Source: UTPRO1 sp031400185 (GTDB lineage: Bacteria > Desulfobacterota > Binatia > UTPRO1). Taken from it: a DNA stretch of 13,200 nucleotides. The stretch is taken from assembly GCA_031400185.1 (NCBI GenBank), contig JANNPN010000173.1:1-13200 (forward strand). Reading direction: 5' to 3'. The notes beneath the pieces were generated by a model. It saw nothing but the letters and a program-made list of their open reading frames with translations. It had not been told where the DNA came from and made no database searches. Below, piece after piece: positions 7,170-13,200 of this stretch (position 1 is its first letter; each line of letters begins with the position of its first letter). Both the position numbers and the translations under genes were made by a program.

Positions 7170-7271
7170 ATGTCACCCGCCCGACACGCCGACCAGTTGT
7201 CTCTCACCAACGTCAACGTGGTCGTCGTCGTCGTCGTCGTCGTATCGGTCGTGGAGGCCGTCGCGTCCTAG
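7170..7271 (+). CDS. Valine-rich leader peptide of ilvBN (ivbL-like attenuation peptide, 33 aa)
   Basis: ATG 7170 opens a 33-codon reading frame beginning MSPARHADQ and containing nine consecutive valine codons (7218-7244: GTG, seven GTC, GTA). There are 13 valines in all plus two leucines, and it ends at TAG 7269-7271. It lies 121 bp upstream of ilvB and just before a strong intrinsic terminator (7294-7330). This is the textbook layout of translation-controlled transcription attenuation. When charged tRNA-Val is scarce the ribosome stalls on the Val run, an alternative pairing forms and the terminator is prevented. GCGGGG at 7271-7276, overlapping the stop codon, could pair with CCCC-T-GC at 7297-7303 as the antiterminator (inferred). 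The ribosome binding site is weak, and no clear promoter is recognisable between 7118 and 7169. Confidence 0.85.
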   Translation: MSPARHADQLSLTNVNVVVVVVVVVSVVEAVAS

Positions 7272-7293
7272 CGGGGATCGATCAACGCATTCC

Positions 7294-7330
7294 AAACCCC
7301 TGCCGGCGCGATGGCCAGCGGGGGTTTTTC
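7294..7330 (+). terminator. Attenuator (intrinsic terminator) of the ilvBN leader
   Basis: The 5' arm AAACCCCTGCCGGC (7294-7307) pairs with GCCAGCGGGGGTTT (7314-7327) with a single C/A mismatch and one T-G wobble. The 6-nt loop is followed by a run of five T (7325-7329). This is a canonical Rho-independent terminator. Its place 22 bp after the Val-rich leader stop codon and 63 bp before ilvB makes it the attenuator of this operon. Confidence 0.85.
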
Positions 7331-7392
7331 ATGTCTGGCCCCCGACCCGAGCCGCGAGCCGCGCAGGGAGCAGTCCGAAAGGAGAGCTCCCA

Positions 7393-9081
7393 ATGCAGAA
7401 GAAGTTGACCGGCGCGGAACTGACGATCAGGCTCCTCGCGCGTCAGGGCGTCACGACGATCCCGGGTATCCCCGGCGGTTGTAACCTGCCGCTCTACGAC
7501 GCACTCCGCGCGAGCACGATCCGCCACGTGCTCGCACGCCACGAGCAGGGGGCGGGGTTCATCGCGCACGGAATGGCCCGCGCGACCGGGCAACCGGCGG
7601 TTTGCTTCGGCACGTCGGGCCCGGGTGCCACGAACCTCCTCACCGCGATCGCCGACGCGAAGCTCGACTCGATCCCGCTCGTCGCGATCACCGGCCAGGT
7701 GCCGCGCGCGATGATCGGCTCCGACGCGTTCCAGGAGATCGACACGTACGGCCTCACGGTCCCGATCACCAAGCACAACTTCCTCGTCCGCTCCGCGGCT
7801 GAGCTCACGACGGTCGTGCCCGATGCGTTTCGCATCGCCGCCTCCGGGCGGCCGGGTCCGGTCGTGATCGACATCCCGAAGGACGTGCAGAACGAGGCGA
7901 TCGCGATCGAAGATCTGCCGCCGCCGGGACGGCCCGACCCGTTTCCGACGGCATGCGACGACGACCTCGCCCGCGCCGTCGCGCTCATCGACGCCGCGGA
8001 GCGGCCCGTGTTTCTCGTCGGCGCCGGCGTCATCGCGGCCGGCGCGTGCGACGCGCTCCGCGAGCTCGCCGAGCGCGCGTCGATCCCGGTCGCGGCAACG
8101 CTGCTCGGGCTCGGCGCCCTCCCCCACGACCATCCGCGCTTCCTCGGCATGGTGGGCATGCACGCCGCCCGCTTCACGAACCTCGTGTTCGAGGAGTGCG
8201 ACCTCCTCGTCGGCCTCGGCATCCGCTTCGACGACCGCGCGACCGGGAAGGCGGCGGAGTTCTGCCCGCGCGCGACGATCGTCCACGTCGACATCGACCC
8301 GAGCGAGCTCGGTAAGATCAAGCAGGCGGCGCTCGCGATCGAGGCCGACGTGGGCGACACACTCCACAGGCTCGCACCGCGGGTCGCCGCGACCCCGCGT
8401 ACGGCGTGGACGCAGCGGGTCGCGACGCTCCAGGCCGCGTACCCGCTCGCGACGCCCGGCGCCGACGACCCGCTCGACCCGTACGGCATCATCCGTCACA
8501 CGGCGGCGCTGCTGCCGGCCGACGCGATCATCACTACCGATGTCGGCCAGCACCAGATGTGGGCGGCGCAAGCGTTCCCGTTCACGCGCCCGCGCCAGTG
8601 GCTCACCTCGGGCGGGCTCGGCACCATGGGCTTCGGCCTTCCGGCCGCGATTGGCGCGGCGCTGGCGTTCCCGGAACGGACGATCGTCTGCTTCAGCGGC
8701 GACGGCAGCCTGCTCATGAACCTGCAGGAGCTCGCGACCGCCGCCGAGGAGGGCGTGAACGTGAAAGTGGTCCTCCTCAACAACGCCCGCCTCGGGCTCG
8801 TCCGCCAACAGCAGCAGCTCTTCTACGGCGGCCGGTACCACGCGTCGCGCTTCCACGCGGAGCCCGACTTCGTCGCGATCGCCCGCGGCTTCGGCATCCG
8901 CGGCTGCGATCTCGGCACCGCCGAGGATCCGCTCCGGACGCTCGCCCACGCGCTCACCGCCCCCGGCCCGTGTCTCGTCAATGTCCCGATCGCGGCCGAA
9001 GAGAACGTCTACCCGATGGTGCCGCCCGGCGGCGCCAACCGCGACATGATCGGAGGAGAGCCCCATGCCCTCGCGTCCTGA
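7393..9081 (+). CDS. ilvB: Acetolactate synthase large (catalytic) subunit, isozyme I type
   Basis: It is a ThDP- and FAD-dependent enzyme joining two pyruvates to 2-acetolactate (or pyruvate and 2-ketobutyrate), the first common step of valine, leucine and isoleucine synthesis in the cytoplasm. The 562-residue length equals that of E. coli IlvB. Visible landmarks are the catalytic Glu51 in ARHEQGAGF, the substrate/cofactor region GTSGPGATN, ITGQVP, DAFQEIDTYG and ITKHN, and the FAD-linked GIRFDDRATGK. The C-terminal part carries TDVGQHQMW, LTSGGLGTMGFG and the ThDP-binding motif starting GDGS at residue 436 and ending in NN near 463. The C-terminus EENVYPMVPPGGAN also matches E. coli IlvB closely. 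The start has AAAGGAGAG (7378-7386) at good spacing. It overlaps ilvN by 17 bp and is preceded by a Val-rich leader and attenuator, so valine limitation should raise expression. Confidence 0.97.
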   Translation: MQKKLTGAELTIRLLARQGVTTIPGIPGGCNLPLYDALRASTIRHVLARHEQGAGFIAHGMARATGQPAVCFGTSGPGATNLLTAIADAKLDSIPLVAITGQVPRAMIGSDAFQEIDTYGLTVPITKHNFLVRSAAELTTVVPDAFRIAASGRPGPVVIDIPKDVQNEAIAIEDLPPPGRPDPFPTACDDDLARAVALIDAAERPVFLVGAGVIAAGACDALRELAERASIPVAATLLGLGALPHDHPRFLGMVGMHAARFTNLVFEECDLLVGLGIRFDDRATGKAAEFCPRATIVHVDIDPSELGKIKQAALAIEADVGDTLHRLAPRVAATPRTAWTQRVATLQAAYPLATPGADDPLDPYGIIRHTAALLPADAIITTDVGQHQMWAAQAFPFTRPRQWLTSGGLGTMGFGLPAAIGAALAFPERTIVCFSGDGSLLMNLQELATAAEEGVNVKVVLLNNARLGLVRQQQQLFYGGRYHASRFHAEPDFVAIARGFGIRGCDLGTAEDPLRTLAHALTAPGPCLVNVPIAAEENVYPMVPPGGANRDMIGGEPHALAS

Positions 9082-9349
9082 CGCCATTCTGCGCCTGCAC
9101 GTGCGCAACCACCCCGGCGTGATGTCCCACGTCTGCGGCCTCTTCGCGCGCCGCGGCTTCAACGTCGAAGGCATCCTCTGCCTGCCGATCGGCGACGGCG
9201 AGCGGAGCGCCATTCTGCTCCTCGTCCACGACGACACGCGGCTCGAGCAGATGACCCGGCAGCTCCGGAAGCTCGAGGACGTGCTCGACATCGCGCGCGT
9301 CGACGACGCGCGGACGGCGTTCACGGCGGTCGCGAGCCATCTCGAGTAG
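9065..9349 (+). CDS. ilvN: Acetolactate synthase small (regulatory) subunit, short isozyme I type
   Basis: This 94-residue protein is essentially one ACT domain. RNHPGVMSHVCGLFARRG, FNVEGILCLPI and RLEQMTRQLRKLEDV correspond almost block by block to E. coli IlvN (96 aa), not to the longer ~160-aa IlvH type common in most bacteria. It should bind the IlvB catalytic subunit, raise its activity and confer feedback inhibition by valine. The ribosome binding site GGAGGAG (9052-9058) lies inside the 3' end of ilvB, and the ATG at 9065 overlaps the last 17 bp of ilvB in another frame. Translational coupling is therefore likely. It is the last gene of the operon, followed by a hairpin at 9367-9401. 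Confidence 0.95.
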   Translation: MPSRPDAILRLHVRNHPGVMSHVCGLFARRGFNVEGILCLPIGDGERSAILLLVHDDTRLEQMTRQLRKLEDVLDIARVDDARTAFTAVASHLE

Positions 9350-9366
9350 CCGGCCCGCGCACAGAA

Positions 9367-9401
9367 AACGGCGGCGGACTATGCATCGGTCCGCCGCCGT
9401 T
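9367..9401. terminator. Shared hairpin terminator between convergent operons
   Basis: AACGGCGGCGGAC (9367-9379) and GTCCGCCGCCGTT (9389-9401) are perfect 13-bp reverse complements around a 9-nt loop. Read on the minus strand the stem runs into TTTTCT, so it is a good intrinsic terminator for the RTX-protein operon ending at 9425. On the plus strand, after ilvN, the T-tract is only two bases, so termination there is probably weaker. Confidence 0.75.
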
Positions 9402-9424
9402 CGGAGCGAAACGTCCAGAGCTGT

Positions 9425-10738
9425 TCAGGGCAGCTCGCACCCCGAGAAGGGGCCGATCTGATCGGTGTCGGTGCAGCCGTCGCCGGCACCGCCGCCGCCC
9501 TTCAACTGGTCGACGCCGTCGCCGCCGCGGAGCGTGTCGTCGCCGCTCCCCGCGACGAGCTTGTCGTTGCCGAACCCGCCGTCGACGTCGTCGCCGCCGC
9601 TGCCGCCGATCAGACGATCGTCATCGTCGCCGCCGATGACGATGTCGTTCCCGCTGTCCCCCTTCAGGCTGTCGGCGCCGACGTCGCCGACTACCGTGTC
9701 GTTGTCCCGGCCGCCCGAGAGCGCGTCGTAGCCGCCTTCGCCGCAGAGGAGATCGTCGCCGGCGCCGCCGCGGATCTTGTCGTTGCCGCCACCGCCGAGG
9801 ATCACGTCGCTGGCGATCGTGCCGGTGATGACGTCGTTGCCGTCGCTGCCCTGACACGACTGGTTGGGTACGCCGTTCACGGTGCAGCCCATGGTCGCGA
9901 CGGCACCCTCGCACGGATTCGGCCGGCAGAAGAGGTCGCTCACCACGATGTTCCCGAAGTGGGCGATCAAGATGGGCCCGAAGCCTGGCGTCTCGAACAG
10001 GTCGCCTTCGCGCGTGAGGCAGCGTGCGTCCGCGTCGATCCGAAGCGTGTCGAGATCCGCGTCGGTGCCGCCCTTCAGCTGCTGCGTCGTGTTGCGGAGC
10101 GGGGTCGTGGAGACGTCGTCGAGCCCGCCGAGCGTCACGAGGTCGAGCAGCTCGATGCCGTCCGCTCGCAGGTCGATCGCGGCGATGTTGCGGGTCACGC
10201 GAAACCCCGAGCCTGCGGCGCTGATCGTGATGACTTCGCCGATGTTCGACCCGAAGAAGCGGAGGGTGTCGGTACCGGCGCCGCCGTCGATGACGTCGCT
10301 GCTGCCGCCCGGGCTCCAAACGATCGTGTCGTCGCCGTCGCCGCCGACGATCGTGTCGGGCTCGAACCCGCCGTCGATCGCCGCCGGGACGGGCACGTTG
10401 GTCAGGTCAATCCTGTCTTGTCCGGCGTTCGTCCGGACGTCGAAGGACGTGATGGACGCGGCCGGGCAGGTGACCGTGTTCGAGTCGAAGATCGCGCACC
10501 CCAGCGCCGTCGCACTGGTGCCGAGCATGATCGTGGCCTCGGCCGGGTCGTCGATCGTGTAGACGCCTCCCGAGAACGACACCGTGAGCGTGTTGACGAA
10601 GGGGGACGTGGTGTTGAACGCGTTGTAGGCGAGGATGCCGTTCGTGAGCTCCACGGTCGATATCGCCGCGGCCGTGCGCGCGAAGACGAGTGCGCCGAGC
10701 GACAGCGCGAGGACCAGCTTCGAAATGGTGGTTTTCAT
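9425..10738 (-). CDS. Exported RTX-type calcium-binding repeat protein (437 aa)
   Basis: The same frame is open much further upstream (to 12259), but that part is antisense noise through the neighbouring genes. The real start is ATG 10738-10736, with AAGGAG seven bases upstream and a Sec signal peptide over residues 1-25 ending RTAAA. A first short block of GGxGxDxxx nonapeptides lies near residues 130-165 (GGFEPDTIVGGDGDDTIV, SDVIDGGAGTDTL). A long array covers roughly 315-430 (NDKIRGGAGDDLLCGEGG, SGNDIVIGGDDDDRLIGG and so on). These repeats form a Ca2+-binding parallel beta-roll. Unlike classical RTX toxins it carries an N-terminal Sec signal, and no type I exporter is nearby, so periplasmic or other export is likely. 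Cys pairs occur in the middle and at the end. Its start overlaps the stop of the DUF3455 gene (ATGA), so the two are probably translationally coupled. The precise function is unknown. Confidence 0.88.
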   Translation of the reverse strand: MKTTISKLVLALSLGALVFARTAAAISTVELTNGILAYNAFNTTSPFVNTLTVSFSGGVYTIDDPAEATIMLGTSATALGCAIFDSNTVTCPAASITSFDVRTNAGQDRIDLTNVPVPAAIDGGFEPDTIVGGDGDDTIVWSPGGSSDVIDGGAGTDTLRFFGSNIGEVITISAAGSGFRVTRNIAAIDLRADGIELLDLVTLGGLDDVSTTPLRNTTQQLKGGTDADLDTLRIDADARCLTREGDLFETPGFGPILIAHFGNIVVSDLFCRPNPCEGAVATMGCTVNGVPNQSCQGSDGNDVITGTIASDVILGGGGNDKIRGGAGDDLLCGEGGYDALSGGRDNDTVVGDVGADSLKGDSGNDIVIGGDDDDRLIGGSGGDDVDGGFGNDKLVAGSGDDTLRGGDGVDQLKGGGGAGDGCTDTDQIGPFSGCELP

Positions 10739-11367
10739 GGCGTTGCTCCTTGCCCTTGCTTCTGGCGCCCGCGCGCTTTGTAGAAGTAGTAGTCGGTTGC
10801 GTACGGCACCAAGGATTTGGCGCCGACGTGCTCGGCGGTCGTACAGCCGGTCTCCGGCGCGATGCCGCCGGACGTGTGCACGCGTTGGATACGGACGGTG
10901 TCGGTGAGCCGCCGGCCGCCGTCGATGCCGCGCTCGACGCCCGTCACCTCGAGCAGCAGCCACGGGATCGCGCCGGGCTCGACGTAGTCGGCGTCGTCGG
11001 AGATCTCGAGCTGCTTCGCCCACACCGCGCTGGTGTCGCGCGAGTGCTGCCAGGTCGCGCGCGGCGTGCCGCCCTCGTCGGGATTTGGGCTCAGGAAGTG
11101 TGTCGCGATCTGTCGGCCGTCGTCGTCGAAGAGCGTCGCCTGCGGTCCGTACTGCACCCAGACGAAGGCGTCGCCTTTCGGCAGGCAGACGTAGTTCTGC
11201 GTGCCGATCGCGTGCCCGACGAGGTACGGGCGGAAGTCGCTCGACGGGTCGAGCTTCGGCGGCACGGACGGCCGCGGGATGTCCTTGGCGTAGAGCGCCG
11301 CCGGCACCACGACGACACAAGCGCCGGCGAGCGCAGCGAGGCGGGTCGCTATTCTGGAACGGTTCAT
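10735..11367 (-). CDS. DUF3455 domain exported protein (210 aa)
   Basis: A Sec signal peptide covers residues 1-27 (ending ALYA). The mature protein shows the order of motifs I associate with DUF3455: GTQNYVCLP near 55-63, VWVQYGPQATLFDDDGRQIATHFLSPNP near 68-96, ATWQHSRD, then AIPWLLLEVTG, TVRIQRVHTSGGIAP, GC, and VPYATDYYFYK at the end. DUF3455 proteins are small secreted proteins known from fungi and bacteria, with no established activity. The ribosome binding site AAAGGAGA stands before ATG 11367, 30 bp after the methyltransferase stop. Its TGA overlaps the ATG of the RTX gene, so the three genes form one operon. The strict coupling suggests that the DUF3455 and RTX proteins work in the same compartment or complex (inference). 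Confidence 0.85.
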   Translation of the reverse strand: MNRSRIATRLAALAGACVVVVPAALYAKDIPRPSVPPKLDPSSDFRPYLVGHAIGTQNYVCLPKGDAFVWVQYGPQATLFDDDGRQIATHFLSPNPDEGGTPRATWQHSRDTSAVWAKQLEISDDADYVEPGAIPWLLLEVTGVERGIDGGRRLTDTVRIQRVHTSGGIAPETGCTTAEHVGAKSLVPYATDYYFYKARGRQKQGQGATP

Positions 11368-11397
11368 CGTAGGTCTCCTTTTCGTGTGGTCGCGGCG

Positions 11398-12477
11398 CTA
11401 CGGACGCGCTTCGAGAACGAGGTTGAAGGGGGTCGCGGTCGCGCGCCGGATGCGCGAGAAGCCGCCTTGCTCGAGCACGCTCGTGAGACGCCCCTCGCCG
11501 GCCTGCGCGCCGAGCGCGAGCCCGACCTCCTGCGCGAGCGACGCCGGCGTGCAGACGAGCGTCGACACCGAGTAGAAGAGCCGCCCGACCGGGGTCAGGT
11601 TGTCCTCGACGTGGTCGCCCGCGAAGGGCTCGACGACGAGCCACGTGCCGTCTGGTGCAAGCGCCTGCCGCACGTGCCGAGCCGCACCGACGGGATCGCC
11701 CATGTCGTGGAGACAGTCGAAGAACGCGATCAGGTCGTAGCCGGTGCCGGGGAACGACTTCGCCGACGCGACCTCGAACCGCACGCGATCGGCGACGCCG
11801 GCTGCATGCGCCCGCTCGCGCGCTTTGTCGACCGACGCCTGGTGGTAGTCGAAGCCGACGAACGTCGAGCGCGGGAAGGCCTTCGCGAGGATGATGGTGG
11901 ACGCGCCGAGCCCGCAGCCGACGTCGGCGACCCGGGCGCCGCGCTCGAGCTTCGCCTGGACGCCGTCGAGCGCCGGGATCCACTCGGAGACGAGATGCGT
12001 GTTGTAGCCGGGACGGAAGAAGCGCTCGACGCCGATGAACAGCTCGGGATCGTGCTCGTGCCAGCCGACGCCGTGGCCGCTCTTGAAGCCCTCGGCGACC
12101 TTGCCGGTGGCCCGCATCGCGGCGGTCATGCCCTGGAACGCCCCGAGCACGCAGGCCGGGCTCTCGTCGTCGGCGAGACACGCCGCGTGCGCCGGCGGCA
12201 GGCTGTAGCGTCCGCCGTAGTAGGTGACGTAGCCGGCTGCCGCCTGCGCGTTCAGCCACTCGCGGACGTAGCGCTCGGTCGTGCCGGTGCGCTCCGCGAG
12301 CTCCGCCGCCGTGGCAGGCTCCTCCGCCAGCGCTTTGTAGAGCCCGAGCTTGTCGCCGATGACGACGAGCGAGGCGGTGAGCGCGCCGGCGACGTCGCCG
12401 AGCGCCTTCTGCGCGAAGTCCGCGACCGCCTGGTGCGAGAGCTCCACACGGACTTTTTCTGCTGTGGTGACTTTCAT
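11398..12477 (-). CDS. Class I SAM-dependent methyltransferase with N-terminal winged helix (Rv2258c-like)
   Basis: The protein has 359 residues. Residues about 25-95 form a winged-helix dimerisation domain (LVVIGDKLGLYKAL, ATAAELAERTGTTERYVREWLNAQAAAGYV), as in small-molecule methyltransferases and Rv2258c-type proteins. The SAM-binding Rossmann fold follows: motif I VADVGCGLG at 183-191, acidic GFD at 208-210, and YDLIAFFDCLHDMGDP near 247-262, then LAPDGTWLVVEPF. The substrate is unknown; family members act on small molecules. The start at ATG 12477 is supported by AAGGAGG eight bases upstream. That ribosome binding site is part of a hairpin (12486-12501), which may limit translation. It is the first gene of an operon with the DUF3455 and RTX genes, although a cytoplasmic methyltransferase with two exported proteins is an unexpected combination. 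No signal peptide or membrane segment is visible. Confidence 0.9.
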   Translation of the reverse strand: MKVTTAEKVRVELSHQAVADFAQKALGDVAGALTASLVVIGDKLGLYKALAEEPATAAELAERTGTTERYVREWLNAQAAAGYVTYYGGRYSLPPAHAACLADDESPACVLGAFQGMTAAMRATGKVAEGFKSGHGVGWHEHDPELFIGVERFFRPGYNTHLVSEWIPALDGVQAKLERGARVADVGCGLGASTIILAKAFPRSTFVGFDYHQASVDKARERAHAAGVADRVRFEVASAKSFPGTGYDLIAFFDCLHDMGDPVGAARHVRQALAPDGTWLVVEPFAGDHVEDNLTPVGRLFYSVSTLVCTPASLAQEVGLALGAQAGEGRLTSVLEQGGFSRIRRATATPFNLVLEARP

Positions 12478-12485
12478 GGGGACAA

Positions 12486-12523
12486 CCTCCTTGCGAGGAG
12501 GGCGCTACCTTCGAGGTAGCGCC
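12486..12523 (-). promoter_or_regulatory. Two 5'-UTR hairpins, one sequestering the methyltransferase ribosome binding site
   Basis: On the minus-strand transcript, GGCGCTACCT and AGGTAGCGCC (12523-12514 and 12510-12501) form a perfect 10-bp stem. Immediately after, CCTCCT (12501-12496) and AGGAGG (12491-12486) form a 6-bp stem with a 4-nt loop. The second arm is the Shine-Dalgarno itself, eight bases before ATG 12477. The two stems share one base. A switch controlling ribosome access, for example by temperature, ligand or protein, is possible. I do not recognise a known riboswitch consensus. Confidence 0.5.
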
Positions 12524-12710
12524 GGCTACCCGCGGAAGGCCGCGCGGCCGCTCAGGAAAGTTTCGGCGTCCGTTCAGGGGGAGGAGGGCGGGCGTCCTGC
12601 AGAGGGGCGTGAAGCGGAGCCTCAGGAGCGGCGGGCCATCCCGAATTTTAACCGCTCTCTAACCGGTCTCGAAGGACTTCCCGCGCGCTTTGGCCGACAT
12701 TTCGTGGCGT
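12524..12710. other. Divergent intergenic region with a palindrome and a tandem repeat
   Basis: This gap separates the divergent methyltransferase (minus) and small-protein (plus) genes. It contains the 12-bp palindrome GGCCGCGCGGCC (12538-12549). It also has an unusually AT-rich spot (GAATTTTAACC, 12643-12653) followed by an 11-bp tandem repeat with one mismatch, TAACCGCTCTC (12649-12659) and TAACCGGTCTC (12660-12670). The AT-rich spot and repeat lie 41-68 bp before ATG 12711 and could be a promoter with operator. I see no gene in the gap. Confidence 0.35.
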
Positions 12711-12914
12711 ATGGCCAACCACTCCGGGAAGAGGTCCACCGAACGAGCGTTCGTCATCCAGTTCGATCCGGTCGGCAGCACGCGCGGGCGCCTCCGCGGC
12801 CGCGTCGAGATGGTCGCGTCCGGCGAGGCGCTCCGCTTCGGGTCCATGAAGCAGCTGATCGGCTTTTTGGTCGGCGTGATGCGGCGCCCCGTCGCGGTCG
12901 AGCCGACGTCATGA
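12711..12914 (+). CDS. Small partner protein preceding a second STAND-type ATPase (67 aa)
   Basis: ATG 12711 gives 67 residues; an in-frame TTG at 12690 would add seven. Neither has a strong ribosome binding site. The core reads RAFVIQFDPV, then RGRLRGRVEMVASGEALRFGSMKQLIGFLVGVMRR. That is a beta-strand, a GRVEHV-type strand with a SGxxxRFxSxxxLxxFh element, and an amphipathic helix. I recall such 60-75-residue proteins as common neighbours of regulators in high-GC bacteria, without known function. Its stop overlaps the start of the ATPase (ATGA, 12911-12914), indicating translational coupling and probably a joint role. It is different in sequence from the 124-aa partner of the left-hand ATPase. 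No signal peptide or clear membrane helix is visible. Confidence 0.68.
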   Translation: MANHSGKRSTERAFVIQFDPVGSTRGRLRGRVEMVASGEALRFGSMKQLIGFLVGVMRRPVAVEPTS

Positions 12915-13200
12915 GCATGGAACAGCTCCCCTTCATCGATCGCGAGCCCGAGGTTGCGGAGCTCCGCGCCGCGCTCGCGAGCGCCCTCGGCGGAAACGGC
13001 CGCGTCGTGTTGCTCGCGGGCGAGCCGGGCATCGGAAAAACCCGGCTCGCGACCTTCCTCGCCGACGAGGCGGAAGCGTCCGGCGTGCCGGTCTGGTGGG
13101 GTCGCGGCTGGGAGGACGGATCGGCGCCGGCATTCTGGCCCTGGAACGCCGCGCTCCGCCGCTGGCTCGATCGCGCGGGCGCGGCGTCGCCAGCAGGCAC
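12911..13200 (+). CDS. Second AAA/STAND-type ATPase regulator (N-terminal part, cut by right edge)
   Basis: The frame from ATG 12911 is open to the window end, giving about 96 residues. It shows FIDREPEVAEL (entry motif), a Walker A GEPGIGKT near residues 39-46, and the sequence GWEDGSAPAFWPWNAALRRW. The match to the left-hand ATPase (GEPGIGKS, EEEGAPAFWPWIQVLR) shows that the two belong to one family. The Walker B, sensor repeats and any C-terminal DNA-binding domain lie outside the window. An alternative start at ATG 12917 is possible, but the ATGA overlap with the upstream small gene favours 12911. The expected role is an ATP-dependent signal-sensing regulator; the target is unknown. Confidence 0.85.
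   Translation, partial: MSMEQLPFIDREPEVAELRAALASALGGNGRVVLLAGEPGIGKTRLATFLADEAEASGVPVWWGRGWEDGSAPAFWPWNAALRRWLDRAGAASPAG

Noticed and set aside
6092..7216. 374-codon minus-strand open frame
   Set aside because: It is antisense to the lipoprotein gene and crosses the inverted repeat and the ilv leader. No ribosome binding site or motif supports it.
7221..7244. GTC trinucleotide run as a simple microsatellite
   Set aside because: The repeat is in frame in a short leader just before an attenuator and ilvB, so it is better explained as Val codons of the leader peptide.
7282..9324. 680-codon minus-strand open frame
   Set aside because: It lies opposite ilvB and ilvN, which are unmistakable. The product is Arg/Asp-rich low-complexity sequence caused by high GC.
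9465..9731. Apparent DNA repeat array over the RTX segment as a CRISPR-like array
   Set aside because: The irregular GC-rich periodicity simply reflects the Gly-Asp nonapeptide codons. There are no constant repeats with unique spacers.
10739..12259. N-terminal ~500 codons of the 944-codon minus frame ending at 9425
   Set aside because: This part overlaps the DUF3455 and methyltransferase genes in another frame and is Arg-rich noise. Only the segment from ATG 10738, with SD and signal peptide, is real.
10690..12519. 609-codon plus-strand open frame
   Set aside because: It is antisense to the methyltransferase and DUF3455 genes, and no domain is recognisable.

Overview
The window is a high-GC, densely coding stretch from a Gram-negative bacterium that I cannot place precisely. 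Sec-type signal peptides, a lipobox, strong AGGAGG ribosome binding sites, Cys-rich secreted proteins of unknown function, a DUF3455 protein and large GEPGIGKS/T ATPases with small partner proteins resemble uncultured high-GC lineages such as Binatota, Myxococcota and other former 'Deltaproteobacteria'. This placement is inference. I see no tRNA, rRNA, CRISPR array or transposase.

Layout, left to right. (1) Positions 2-2815, minus strand: a large AAA/STAND-type ATPase running off the left edge, preceded by a 124-aa partner (2877-3251, minus). The outermost ~100 bp instead encode, on the plus strand, the start of a CDP-alcohol phosphatidyltransferase, so an abrupt junction lies near position 100. 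(2) A 115-bp divergent intergenic region carries a perfect 28-bp palindrome. (3) Positions 3367-5382, plus: three secreted proteins in a row, each with a signal peptide and a strong Shine-Dalgarno; the last is a parallel beta-helix protein. A fourth gene (5406 on) has a good start and signal peptide but is frameshifted. A Cys-rich lipoprotein follows (5747-6958). (4) Positions 6972-7117: a long inverted repeat. (5) Positions 7170-9349, plus: a complete valine-controlled acetolactate synthase operon. It has a 33-codon leader peptide with nine consecutive valines, an attenuator, ilvB and a short overlapping ilvN, the same layout as enterobacterial ivbL-ilvBN. (6) A hairpin terminator at 9367-9401 separates it from a convergent minus-strand operon: methyltransferase (11398-12477), DUF3455 protein (10735-11367) and RTX-repeat secreted protein (9425-10738). 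The last two overlap by ATGA. The methyltransferase ribosome binding site lies inside a predicted hairpin. (7) Positions 12711-13200, plus: a second small-protein/ATPase pair, overlapping by ATGA and cut by the right edge.

The best supported regulatory story is the attenuation of ilvBN by charged tRNA-Val. The most unusual architecture is the two regulator pairs, each with a different small protein ahead of a related ATPase, flanking clusters of exported proteins of unknown function. I did not find a convincing novel defence or mobile system.
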